Assembly: GCA_031181145.1 (NCBI GenBank)
Contig: JAPSLB010000007.1
Location: forward strand, 62,001 to 126,000
From: Microvirga sp.
Lineage (GTDB): Bacteria > Pseudomonadota > Alphaproteobacteria > Rhizobiales > Beijerinckiaceae
DNA length: 64,000 nucleotides
Direction of reading: 5' to 3'
A program made the translations under genes and the position numbers. Under the pieces are notes generated by a model. The model saw nothing but the letters and a program-made list of their open reading frames with translations. It was not told where the DNA came from and made no database searches. Position 1 is the first letter of the stretch. Each line of letters opens with the position of its first letter. This document shows positions 18,101-25,891 of this stretch, piece after piece.

Positions 18101-18693
18101 ACCAGCTGCGCGTCAAAGGCCTCATCGATTATGAGCAGCTGAGCTCGTTCGGCATCGTCGTCGCGGTCAGCGACGGCTTCACCACAGTCAGCCAGACCCT
18201 GACGATCCGGGTTCAGGATGTCCACCGCGAGAACGTGACCGGCAACGCCGAGGACAACGTGATCCGCGGCGGCGTCGGAAGCGACACTCTCGATGGCGGG
18301 GCCGGAAACGATACCTTGTGCGGCGGCGAGGGACGCGATCAACTCACCGGCGGCTCGGGGGCGGACGTCTTCGTCTTCGACACCGCCGTGATGAAGACGG
18401 CTGCCGACGCGATCTTGGATTTCAGCACCGCCGAGGGAGACCGGATCTATCTGTCGCATAAGATCTTCAGCGGCCTTGGACTCGGCCAGTTGGATGCCGG
18501 CGCCTTCGTGCTCGGCACCGCGGCGCGGGATCAGGACGACCGGATCATCTACGACCAGGCGACGGGGCGGCTCTTCTACGACATCGACGGCAGCGGCGGC
18601 CCCCAGAGAGACATCAAGCCGGTCCTCTTCGCCACGCTCAATGAAGATGGCGTGAAGCCGGTCCTGACGCATGCCAGCTTCTTCGTCATCTGA
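15160..18693 (+). CDS. RTX calcium-binding, cadherin-like large secreted protein
   Basis: 1177 residues from ATG 15160, which has AGGGGG upstream; a GTG at 15079 would add 27 residues but its AAGGAG is too close. There is no signal peptide. Residues about 45-290 and 350-430 hold many nonapeptides of type GGxGxDxLx (GGWGDDILWGG, GGAGNDLLDGG), the parallel beta-roll that folds on calcium outside the cell. The middle (about 530-880) has two similar DUF/cadherin-like units, each with T-V-T-G-T..QV.AA..AL.FNP.DRP, followed by two cadherin-type units (SATDPNGDALTFTF, SATDANGDALTYTL). The last about 130 residues carry another RTX block and GADVFVFDTAV...IYDQATGRLFYDIDGSG, the serralysin-like type I secretion C-terminus. 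Probable adhesin or surface protein; no catalytic motif and no type I exporter genes are seen nearby. Confidence 0.9.
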   Translation: MDRSDLEDILIDAQLDLGAAESDVLSVADEDEPVTIAGMGIQSVIRGDEDDNVLGNAASTSPQTIYGGWGDDILWGGLGDDQLRGEGDSDRLVGGAGNDLLDGGEGFDTVDYHSETGSLGIVVNLGSTAFTLGSTTYQSMTGTDTWGHLDTYVSIEMVYGSVHNDYISAAGSSTAGIFDGGAGDDTITGGGAHHTLVGGAGNDVLSGGTVAFWGSSPVHVTFGSFGNGTATGQGEDTLLSVFRVIGSSGNDTIRAGDSDLAVDGGQGNDIIYTGGGRDTVWATSGADTVYGSAGNDTIWGSASTVLSYETYTRGRIVATLGSTGRVDLSFGGATLWTQQISQIRTLIGTSFDDIIQAGINPVSLSGGDGNDRLYGDFGSDLLDGGSGDDLLVGGFGTNTLIGGAGNDTLDGSYSGNTDRMIGGAGNDLYRRDSVNDVIIEEEDGGIDTVETRVHYTLDAWIENATAVGPSAVNLTGNALDNVLIGNDAANILRGGAGNDTMIGGAGDDVYYIDDLDDLPIELDGLAGGNDTAYISVRNFDGSKLANIENIVLVGDGSIGNGSNQAPVIGGASEPVTLTVQDTGLVSPFSSVTITDDSPSVTVSIQIDTGTRGDTVGWFENLSGGSYDPATHTYTITGTAAQVTAAIQALQFNPLDRPHDAVGTVWHTNFTIRVIDSQGLGGTSNSNISVESVAANRAPTLSIVYRDHRIADDENTNLIAPFTGITLGDTNENDLLTVRITLDMASKGVLVPVEGGTYDAETGVFTVTGTLQQVQAAVRALRFNPTDRPDAPNGSIEATNFFITVTDAGGLTVGPTFAGRVYSEHYGNENPTAPVLSGGSTTDHVLAGTQVGTLSATDPNGDALTFTFGNGSTVSGDGRFEIVNGAVRVRDPSLIQVSEATTFTYTVVVSDGRGGTATSDIAITVADVNKAPANVRLSGSLVAENSDIGHVIGSLSATDANGDALTYTLLDDADGKVELVGNQLRVKGLIDYEQLSSFGIVVAVSDGFTTVSQTLTIRVQDVHRENVTGNAEDNVIRGGVGSDTLDGGAGNDTLCGGEGRDQLTGGSGADVFVFDTAVMKTAADAILDFSTAEGDRIYLSHKIFSGLGLGQLDAGAFVLGTAARDQDDRIIYDQATGRLFYDIDGSGGPQRDIKPVLFATLNEDGVKPVLTHASFFVI

Positions 18694-18768
18694 CATCAGG
18701 GTCGAGGGCGCGCCCGTGGCGCGTCTTCCGCACCGTTCGCGCCAACGCGCCTGCCGGCAGCGACGGCA

Positions 18769-18784
18769 CGGCCCCGAAGGGCCG
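18769..18784. terminator. Short hairpin between convergent RTX and exporter genes
   Basis: CGGCCC, loop CGAA, GGGCCG. It sits between two convergent gene ends and could serve both, but has no T-tract on either strand. Confidence 0.35.
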
Positions 18785-18793
18785 CACGATGCG

Positions 18794-19999
18794 CTAGGCC
18801 CTCTCGCTCCGGCCTGCCCCGCGGATTCCCCCTGTCGCTGCGAAGACGATCAGCGCCAGCACACCCGTGCTCGCGATCGCTGTGGGCAGCGGCAGGGCCG
18901 AGCCGCCGAGATTCTGACCCAGCACGATGCCGAGGATCGCCGCGAAGGTCATCTGGCAGATGCCCAGGAGCGACGAGGCCGCGCCCGCGCGCTCCGGAAA
19001 CGGCATCAGGGCCGAGGCCATGGCCTGCGGCATGGTGAGGCCCACGCCCAGCGCGTAGATCGCCATCGGGCCGGTTACGGCGAAGGATGACGGCACACCC
19101 GACGCCACGAGAACGAACATCAGCGCGCCGCCGGCCGCGAGGCTCGTCACGCCCCACCGGATCGTGCCGTCGAGCCCGCGCTTTCCGACGAGATGCTGCG
19201 CAAGGAACGTGCCGCCGATATAGCCCACGACCATGAAGGCGAAGGAGAAGGCGAAGGCCAGCTCGTCCAGGCGATACACCCCCTGCAGCACGAAGGACGA
19301 TCCGGAGATGAACGCGAAGAGCCCCCCATAGGCGAGCATCGAAAAGCTCACATAGATGCGATAGCCCGGGTGCCGCAGCAGCGTTCCGAAGCCTTTGAGA
19401 ATCGCCGCGCAGGAGATCGGCGCATCGGATTTCCTGCGGATGCTCTCGGGCAACCGCAACAGAACGATGGCGGCCAGGGCAACCCCGCAGATCAGCATGA
19501 CGACGAAGGTCGCGCGCCATTCGTAGAATTGTGCGATCAGCCCTCCGAACACCGGCGCGACCGCGGGCACGACCCCCATGATGGAGCCCATGCGCGACAG
19601 TTCTTTTCCCGCACGGGGTCCCTCATAGAAGTCGCGAACGATGGCCCGCCCGAGCACGATGGGGCCGGAGGCGCCGAGCGCCTGGAGAAAACGCGCCGCG
19701 ATCAGGACCTCGATATTGGGAGCGAGCGCGCAGATGAGGCTCGCCAGGGAAAAAAGCCCGAGCCCGAAGAGCAGCACGGGCTTGCGGCCGACCCGGTCGG
19801 ACACAGGCCCGTAGAAGAACTGGCCCGCCGCGAACCCCAGCAGAAACGCGGAGAGCGTCATCTGCGCCTGCCCGGTGGTCGCCTGCAGGCCCGCCGCGAT
19901 CGCCGGCAGCGAAGGCAGGTACATGTCCGTCGAAAGCGGCCCCAGGGCGGTCAGCAGCGCCAGAACGGCAGTCAGGGCAAGGGTATCGGGCTTGAGCAT
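18794..19999 (-). CDS. Bcr/CflA family MFS drug exporter
   Basis: 401 residues with 12 predicted helices. The first helix has LGPLSTDMYLPSLPAI, the Bcr/CflA hallmark, followed by GPVSDRVGRKPVLLFGL (motif A) and ARFLQALGASG. Relatives export bicyclomycin, chloramphenicol, sulfonamides and cysteine by proton antiport. ATG 19999 (MLKPDTLAL) is chosen because homologous sequence begins there; the frame extends 21 codons upstream without conserved residues. It is a single gene, convergent with the RTX gene. The substrate cannot be inferred. Confidence 0.9.
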   Translation of the reverse strand: MLKPDTLALTAVLALLTALGPLSTDMYLPSLPAIAAGLQATTGQAQMTLSAFLLGFAAGQFFYGPVSDRVGRKPVLLFGLGLFSLASLICALAPNIEVLIAARFLQALGASGPIVLGRAIVRDFYEGPRAGKELSRMGSIMGVVPAVAPVFGGLIAQFYEWRATFVVMLICGVALAAIVLLRLPESIRRKSDAPISCAAILKGFGTLLRHPGYRIYVSFSMLAYGGLFAFISGSSFVLQGVYRLDELAFAFSFAFMVVGYIGGTFLAQHLVGKRGLDGTIRWGVTSLAAGGALMFVLVASGVPSSFAVTGPMAIYALGVGLTMPQAMASALMPFPERAGAASSLLGICQMTFAAILGIVLGQNLGGSALPLPTAIASTGVLALIVFAATGGIRGAGRSERA

Positions 20000-20083
20000 G
20001 GGACAGGATCGGCAGTGTTCGGGTGACAGGCTCGAACTAGGGGGAAAACCCCCGCCTGTCACCCACCGATCGCAGCGCCCTCC

Positions 20084-20827
20084 TCACCCGATGCGGTGCA
20101 GGGCGCTGCCGTAGGTCTTCAGCCAGGCTTCCGCCTCGTCCGTGCGCGGGCAGAGCTGATAGGTGATCTTCCAGAAGCGCTGGGAATGATTGAGTTCGCG
20201 CAGGTGCGCCACCTCGTGGGCGGCGAGGTAGTCCAGCACGAAGGGCGGGGCCATGACGAGGCGCCAGGAAAAGCTGAGCGCCCCGTTGGCCGAGCATGAG
20301 CCCCAGCGGCTCTTGGTGTCGCGCACGGTGATTCGCTTGGCGGAAATCCCCAGCTGGGCCGTATGTTTCTTCACGGCAACCGCGAAATCGCGCTTGGCCT
20401 CTGCCTCAAGGTAATCGCGCACGCGGCGAGCCACATGGGCAGCCTCGCCCGCGACGGCGATGATCGGCTGGCCCGCGCTGTCGCGGGTCGCCTGGGTGAT
20501 TCCGCGGATCGACGACCAATGGATGATGCGGTGCGGCACGCCGCGCAAGGGAACGAGCGCGCCGGGCTCGAAGAGCACCCGGTCCGGCACCTTGGCCAGG
20601 CGGCTCGCGATCCACTCGCTGTGGCTGTCGGCGAATTTCTGCGCCAGGCCCACATCGGTTCGCTCCGGGATCGTGAGCACGACCTCACCGGTCGCATGGG
20701 AGACGCGCAGCGTGATCCGTTTGGCGGTCGGACGCCGTTTGAGGGCCACTTTGAACGACTGGCCCTCATGGGAGACTTTCAGATGTGGTGGGTCCGCAGG
20801 AACGCGGCGGAACAGAGCGGATTTCAT
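20084..20827 (-). CDS. YgjP-type metallopeptidase (DUF45, SprT-like)
   Basis: 247 residues. The zinc site is AAHEVAHLRELNHSQRFW (HExxH with the third His six residues on), characteristic of the YgjP/DUF45 group. Further conserved parts are RSRWGSCS-like TKSRWGSCSANG and the N-terminal KRITLRVSHATGEVVLTIP. This predicts a zinc-dependent cytoplasmic peptidase; DUF45 proteins are widespread but their substrates are largely unknown. ATG 20827 is chosen since conserved sequence starts after it; upstream codons look non-coding. It lies 109 bases downstream of the PHB depolymerase gene and may share its transcript. Confidence 0.87.
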   Translation of the reverse strand: MKSALFRRVPADPPHLKVSHEGQSFKVALKRRPTAKRITLRVSHATGEVVLTIPERTDVGLAQKFADSHSEWIASRLAKVPDRVLFEPGALVPLRGVPHRIIHWSSIRGITQATRDSAGQPIIAVAGEAAHVARRVRDYLEAEAKRDFAVAVKKHTAQLGISAKRITVRDTKSRWGSCSANGALSFSWRLVMAPPFVLDYLAAHEVAHLRELNHSQRFWKITYQLCPRTDEAEAWLKTYGSALHRIG

Positions 20828-20936
20828 GTCCGCAATCTGCCCGCTCACGTCGATTCTGTCAGCGCAGCCGTTTGCCGCTCCCAAGAACGTATCAAGAACG
20901 ATCCCGCGCTCTTGACGCGGCCGTTCGAGGTGGTTC

Positions 20937-22166
20937 TCAGCCTTGATTCTCAATGAATTCAACGATTCGAGGAGCGATTTGAGCCCTGAACCGAGAACCG
21001 TTGAAGACGCCATAATGACCGACCCCGGCCTGCATGTGATAGAGTTTCTTGCCCGAGGGGAGATTTGGGGTCAGGTCCAAGGTCGCCAAGGTCTGGCCGA
21101 CGCCCGAAATGTCGTCCCGCTCCCCTTCGATGGCCATGATGGCGCAACGGCGGATGGCCTTGAGGTCCACCGGCTCGTCCCGGTGCATCATCTCGCCTTT
21201 GGGGAGCTCGTGCCTGACGAACACCTTCTCGACGGTCTGCAGGTAGAATTCGGCGGTCAGGTCCATGACGGCGAGATATTCGTCATAGAATTCCCGGTGT
21301 TTCTCGGCCGAATCGCCGTCCCCCTCCACCAGGTGATTGAACATCTCCCAATGGGCGGAGAGGTGCCGGTCGATGTTCATCGCCATGAAGCCGGACAGCT
21401 GCAGGAAGCCCGGATAGACCTCGCGCCAGAAGCCCGGATGCGTCGGCGGCACCCTCACGATGCAATGCTGCTTGAACCACTCGATGCCGCGCTCCTCCGC
21501 CAGCTTGTTCACGGCGGTGGGCGAGCGGCGGGTGTCGATGGGGCCGCCCATGAGGATCATGGAGCGCGGAATCGCGGGATCGTTCTCGGCCTCGAGCCGC
21601 GCGATGGCTGCGACCACCGGAACCGCCGGCTGGCACACGGCCATCACGTGGAGGTCCGGGCCGAAGGACCGGAACATGGCCTTCAGGTAGTCGATGTAAT
21701 CGTCGAGGTCGAAGCGGCCTTCGCCGAGGGGCACCATGCTCGCATCCGCCCAGTCCGTGATCATCACCCGATGGGTGGGCAGGAAGGTCTCCACCGTGCC
21801 GCGCAGAAGCGTGGCGTGGTGGCCGGACATGGGAGCGACGATGAGGAGCTTGGGCTGGCTCGCCGCCATGGCATGGTCGCGCTTGAAGGAGATCACCCGG
21901 CAGAAGGGACGCTCCCACACGATCTCCTCGGTCACGGCGACCGGCTGGTTGCCGATGGTGGTGACGCCGAGGCCGAATTCAGGCTTGGCATAGCGGCGGG
22001 TGGTGCGCTCGAAGAGCTCGCAGGCGGCGGAAACGGTGCGCCCGTAGGGGGTATTGGTGAGCGGATTGACCGGATTGTCGAAGAAGAGCTTTGTAATATC
22101 CGAAGCGGCGCGGGCGGGCTTCAGAAGCCAGTGTGCCGTATCGTACCAGTAATAAGAAAAATTCAT
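20937..22166 (-). CDS. phaZ: Intracellular polyhydroxyalkanoate depolymerase
   Basis: 409 residues, the size of alphaproteobacterial PhaZ. The nucleophile is Cys 178 within VMAVCQPAVP, replacing the Ser of a lipase box as in intracellular PHB depolymerases; the other triad members lie in GERDDISG (Asp) and VGHYGVFNG (His). The N-terminus NFSYYWYDTAHWLLKP is typical. It acts on the surface of native PHB granules in the cytoplasm and releases hydroxybutyrate oligomers when carbon runs short. ATG 22166 follows a GGGGA sequence. The gene is divergent from regB with a 232-base region between, which may carry promoters for both and would allow control by RegA. Confidence 0.93.
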   Translation of the reverse strand: MNFSYYWYDTAHWLLKPARAASDITKLFFDNPVNPLTNTPYGRTVSAACELFERTTRRYAKPEFGLGVTTIGNQPVAVTEEIVWERPFCRVISFKRDHAMAASQPKLLIVAPMSGHHATLLRGTVETFLPTHRVMITDWADASMVPLGEGRFDLDDYIDYLKAMFRSFGPDLHVMAVCQPAVPVVAAIARLEAENDPAIPRSMILMGGPIDTRRSPTAVNKLAEERGIEWFKQHCIVRVPPTHPGFWREVYPGFLQLSGFMAMNIDRHLSAHWEMFNHLVEGDGDSAEKHREFYDEYLAVMDLTAEFYLQTVEKVFVRHELPKGEMMHRDEPVDLKAIRRCAIMAIEGERDDISGVGQTLATLDLTPNLPSGKKLYHMQAGVGHYGVFNGSRFRAQIAPRIVEFIENQG

Positions 22167-22398
22167 TGATATCCCCAAAGGCTGGGCGCCCGGTTTCTCC
22201 CGCACCGCAGGGTAGGCTTTATCCTCAACCGTAATTTTTAGATTAAAGTTCCTTCTGCTGAATGCAACGTCATTGTCGGCAAGGCCGACTTTTCCGGGTA
22301 TTCTACCCCGTTCGGAGCATCGGCGGCGGCGATTCGGGGTTTTCGGCCTTTCATCCGGTTGCTTGGCGAATGGTCCGGGAACCCTATTCTGTTCGTCC

Positions 22399-23775
22399 AT
22401 GGTCGCCATTCCAGCCAGAAGCCCGACTCCGTCTCCCCGCCAGCTGCGCCTCGACACCCTGGTCAGGCTTCGCTGGATCGCGGTCGCGGGGCAATCGGCG
22501 GCGGTGGCGGCCGTGCGGTTCGGCCTTGGATTCCCGCTCCCGTTCGGGCTGTGCTTTCTCGTGATCGCCGCATCGGTCTGGACCAACCTGCTGCTGCGCA
22601 TCCAGTATCCCGCGAGCCACAGGCTCAGCGACAACGCCGCCACGGCCCTGCTCGGATTCGACATCCTGCAGCTGGCGGCCCTGCTCTATCTCACAGGGGG
22701 GCTGGAAAACCCCTTCGCGATGCTGTTTCTCGCGCCGGTGCTGATTTCGGCGACGGCATTGACGCCGGAGCGGACCCTTGCTCTGGGCCTGCTGGCCGTG
22801 GGCTGCGCCACCTTTCTCGTGCTCACCCACAGACCCCTGCCCTGGTATCCTGGGCAGGCCCTGAGCCTTCCCTTCCTCTACGTCTCGGGGATCTGGACGG
22901 CGATCCTTCTGGGGACCGTCTTCACCGGCATCTATGCCTGGCGCGTGGCGGAGGAGGCGCGCCAGCTCGCGCAGGCGCTTGCGGCCACGGAACTCGTTCT
23001 CGCCCGCGAGCAGCATCTCTCGCAGCTCGACGGTCTCGCCGCAGCCGCCGCTCACGAGCTCGGGACGCCGCTCGCCACCATCGCCCTGGTGTCGAAGGAG
23101 CTCGCCCATGTGCTGCCGAAGGACGGGCCGGTGGCGGAGGATCTGCGGCTCCTCCAGGAGCAGGTGGATCGTTGCCGCTCGATCCTCACCAAGCTCACCT
23201 CCATGGGTGAGGAGGAGGAGAGCTTCCTGGAGACCATCTCGCTCAGTCATCTCATCGAGGAGATCGTCGATCCGCAGCGGGCGGTGGGGTTCGACGTGAG
23301 AGTTCTGGCCCATGGGGACGGGCCCGAACCCGTGGGCCGCCGCAATCCCGGGGTCGTCTACGGCCTTTCCAACATTCTGGACAACGCCACGGACTTTGCC
23401 GAAGGTCAGGTGACCATCGAGGCAGGCTGGACCCCTCACGAGGTTTTCATCGAGATCCGCGATGACGGGCCGGGCTATGCGCCCGATATCCTGCTGCGTG
23501 TGGGAGAGCCCTACGTGACGACCCGCAGCGCGGCGGAGCGGACCGAGACCGACGACGGGGAGGGAGGAGGACTGGGCCTGGGCCTCTTCATCGCCAAGAC
23601 GCTGATCGAGCGCTCGGGGGCGGAACTGATCCTGACGAACGCCGCGCCGCCCGCCACGGGAGCCGTCGCACGGATCGTTTGGCCCCGTCATGCGTTTGAA
23701 CAGGGTGCGGCAATTTCGCCGCAGGGAGAATCCAAGGGGTCTCTCAAAGAACAGGGGAAGAATTCCCATATCTAG
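22399..23775 (+). CDS. regB: RegB/PrrB/ActS-type redox-responsive sensor histidine kinase
   Basis: 458 residues. About six membrane helices fill residues 20-190, including TGGLENPFAMLFLAP, whose GGxxNPF is the conserved quinone-binding segment of RegB. The dimerisation box is AAAAHELGTPLATI with the phospho-acceptor His, followed by N box ILDNATDFA, G1 DDGPGYAPDI and G2 GGLGLGLFIAKTL. RegB senses the state of the respiratory quinone pool and phosphorylates RegA, which adjusts respiration, carbon and nitrogen metabolism. The ATG at 22399 starts the conserved N-terminus; upstream frame is unrelated. The response regulator follows 59 bases downstream. Confidence 0.92.
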   Translation: MVAIPARSPTPSPRQLRLDTLVRLRWIAVAGQSAAVAAVRFGLGFPLPFGLCFLVIAASVWTNLLLRIQYPASHRLSDNAATALLGFDILQLAALLYLTGGLENPFAMLFLAPVLISATALTPERTLALGLLAVGCATFLVLTHRPLPWYPGQALSLPFLYVSGIWTAILLGTVFTGIYAWRVAEEARQLAQALAATELVLAREQHLSQLDGLAAAAAHELGTPLATIALVSKELAHVLPKDGPVAEDLRLLQEQVDRCRSILTKLTSMGEEEESFLETISLSHLIEEIVDPQRAVGFDVRVLAHGDGPEPVGRRNPGVVYGLSNILDNATDFAEGQVTIEAGWTPHEVFIEIRDDGPGYAPDILLRVGEPYVTTRSAAERTETDDGEGGGLGLGLFIAKTLIERSGAELILTNAAPPATGAVARIVWPRHAFEQGAAISPQGESKGSLKEQGKNSHI

Positions 23776-23834
23776 AACGGGCCGTTTCGCCTGCTTCAAG
23801 AAGGAATTGTTCCGTTATGCAAGGAGATGTTCTG

Positions 23835-24392
23835 ATGGCCGACGCGCCTGTTGCGTTCGAGGATCGTGCCGACAAGAGCCTCTTGATCGTGGATGACGAC
23901 CGGCCCTTCTCGACCCGTCTCGCCCGCGCTATGGAAGGCCGCGGCTATCAGGTTCGCGTCGCCGAAAGCGTGGCCGACGGCATCGCGGCGATCGACAGCG
24001 ACCCGCCGGCCTTTGCGGTGATCGACATGCGGCTCGGCGACGGCAATGGCCTCGATGTCATCGAGCGTCTGAAGAACCGCCGCCCTGATGCCCGCGGCGT
24101 CATTCTCACCGGGTACGGCAACATCGCCACCGCCGTCACGGCAGTGAAGATGGGCGCTTTCGACTATCTCGCCAAACCCGCCGACGCGGACGAGATCCAT
24201 GCGGCTCTCATGGCCTCGCCCGGCGAGCGCGCCCTGCCGCCGGAAAACCCCATGTCCGCGGACCGGGTGCGCTGGGAGCACATTCAGCGGGTCTACGAAT
24301 TGTGCGGCCGCAACGTCTCGGAAACGGCGCGCCGGCTCAACATGCACCGCCGCACGCTGCAACGGATTCTGGCCAAGCGCGCACCGCGCTGA
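23835..24392 (+). CDS. regA: RegA/PrrA/ActR-type response regulator
   Basis: 185 residues: a receiver domain with LLIVDDDRPF (acidic pocket) and phosphorylation site FAVIDMRLGDGNGLDVIERL, then VILTGYGNIATAV and YLAKPADADEI. A short linker leads to the very conserved Fis-type helix-turn-helix GRNVSETARRLNMHRRTLQR. The linker and terminal HTH identify the RegA/ActR group, near-identical across the class. AAGGAG lies 8 bases before ATG 23835; an in-frame ATG at 23817 is less well placed. It pairs with regB immediately upstream. Direct targets are not visible, but the divergent phaZ is a candidate. Confidence 0.95.
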   Translation: MADAPVAFEDRADKSLLIVDDDRPFSTRLARAMEGRGYQVRVAESVADGIAAIDSDPPAFAVIDMRLGDGNGLDVIERLKNRRPDARGVILTGYGNIATAVTAVKMGAFDYLAKPADADEIHAALMASPGERALPPENPMSADRVRWEHIQRVYELCGRNVSETARRLNMHRRTLQRILAKRAPR

Positions 24393-24404
24393 GCGCCGCC
24401 ACCG

Positions 24405-24902
24405 TCACAGGCGTCCGTCCGCGATCCTGTCAGGATCGGCCAGCGCATGCAGAGCGGAGGCCGCCGCGTGGGCGAAGCGCAACGTCACCGCCTTGCGGCG
24501 CGCACCGGCGAGCGGATGGTGCACCGCCTCCCGCATCACGGCCGCACCGAAGCTGTCGGCGATGATCAGGCCGCGATCCTCCGGCAGGATGTCGAAGGGC
24601 ACCGTCTCCGGAACGGCGAAGTAGAACCTGTCGCAGAAATCCTCGTAGTCGGGCCATTTGCGGTCGGCGCGGAAATCCGCCACGCTCGACTTGATCTCGA
24701 CGATCGTCAAAAGTCCGTCCGGCGCGAGCGCGATGAGATCGGCGCGCCGTCCGTTGGCGAGGGTGAATTCGGGCAGCGTCACATGGCCGAGTTCGGCGAA
24801 AAGCCGGCGCACGCCGCGCTGAATGCCGGCGGCCACGGACGATTGCCGTCCATCGGGACGAAGGGCGATGCTGGAGGAGCCTACGGCGGACGAATCGGAC
24901 AT
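24405..24902 (-). CDS. MmcB family DNA repair protein
   Basis: 165 residues with a nuclease-like core: GVRRLFAELGHVTLPEFTL, RRADLIAL and TIVEIKSSVADFRADRKW, i.e. E-x..-D-..-E-x-K spacing of PD-(D/E)xK folds. This matches the MmcB family (known from Caulobacter as mitomycin-C/SOS-related), fused or linked to DNA damage tolerance. No catalytic work on this copy can be inferred. ATG 24902 begins the conserved region. The gene ends 12 bases from the convergent regA end. No LexA box was recognised upstream by eye. Confidence 0.8.
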   Translation of the reverse strand: MSDSSAVGSSSIALRPDGRQSSVAAGIQRGVRRLFAELGHVTLPEFTLANGRRADLIALAPDGLLTIVEIKSSVADFRADRKWPDYEDFCDRFYFAVPETVPFDILPEDRGLIIADSFGAAVMREAVHHPLAGARRKAVTLRFAHAAASALHALADPDRIADGRL

Positions 24903-25154
24903 GGGAGGCAGAGTAGCCTCTCTTCCTGAACGCGCAACGGCAGGAATGTCGCGCGGGAAAACAGGCTTTTGGATCGATTGTCTCCCATGCGAGGCACCGT
25001 CCCTAATCCACCTCCGCACGTCGTCTCCGGCCTCGCGCCGGTGATCTCGCTTCCGCAGGGCGCGGCATCTTCCGTATCGGGGGCGGCCGGGACGAACCCA
25101 GCCATGACGGAGAAGGGCATCGGCGCCCCGATCTCTATGTGTCCCACCGCGCCT

Positions 25155-25709
25155 TCAATGGAGCATCAGATTGTGCGGCGAGAGATTTTCCAGAATATCG
25201 CGCAGCTCCTCCATGTGCGGATTGATCGCGAGCGCGATCTGGAAGGCCGCACGGGCCTCGTTCAGACGGCCGTGACGCAGGCATACATTGCCGAATCCGG
25301 AGATGGCGCCGAAATGGCGGGGCTCGAGCCGCAGGGTCTGGGCGATGTCGAGAAGGCTGTCCGCATCGCGCTTCTCGATATAGGCGAGCGTCGCGCGTTT
25401 GTTCCAGGCTTCCGCCCAGTCGGGATGCTTGGCGACGAGGTGATCGAGCAGCGGTCTGGCCTTCCGCAATTCGCCCGAAGCGATGGCTTCCACCGCCGCC
25501 GCCAGGGTCTCCTCCGCCACCCGGTCCTCATGGGAGCTCCACAGGGCCCAGATCTGATCCTCGATCTCCTCCACCGGCCGCTCAGGCTCCGCTTCGGCCA
25601 ACTCCCCGAAAAGCCCACGCAGGCGGTTCGGCAGAGCGGATGACGGCGTGCGGTCTGGAGTCTCCAGGATGAGGTGGAAAACCGGGTCGACCGGCAGGGA
25701 CAATGACAT
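25155..25709 (-). CDS. Tetratricopeptide repeat protein
   Basis: 184 residues. The C-terminal two thirds form about three TPR helix pairs: AEAWNKRATLAYIEKRDADS, HFGAISGFGNVCLRHGRLNE and ARAAFQIALAINPHMEEL. There is no signal peptide or membrane segment, so it is probably a cytoplasmic adaptor. The N-terminal about 60 residues are acidic and unassigned. TPRs mediate protein contacts; the partner is unknown. The 252 bases between its stop and the mmcB-type start hold no recognised gene. Confidence 0.85.
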   Translation of the reverse strand: MSLSLPVDPVFHLILETPDRTPSSALPNRLRGLFGELAEAEPERPVEEIEDQIWALWSSHEDRVAEETLAAAVEAIASGELRKARPLLDHLVAKHPDWAEAWNKRATLAYIEKRDADSLLDIAQTLRLEPRHFGAISGFGNVCLRHGRLNEARAAFQIALAINPHMEELRDILENLSPHNLMLH

Positions 25710-25891
25710 AACGAAGCTCGATCACCCTCTTTGGACATGGACCTGACGGGGGGACATAGGGGCGAAAACCGGAGCGGCGAGGGGCCAAAGGCAGAGTTTG
25801 GGCTGGCCGCGGCCGCAGGGCTTCGCTAGTTTCCTCCTCGAGCTCGAACCCAAGAGAACCGCGACTGAGGAAAGTCGACGAAGGAGGTGTC

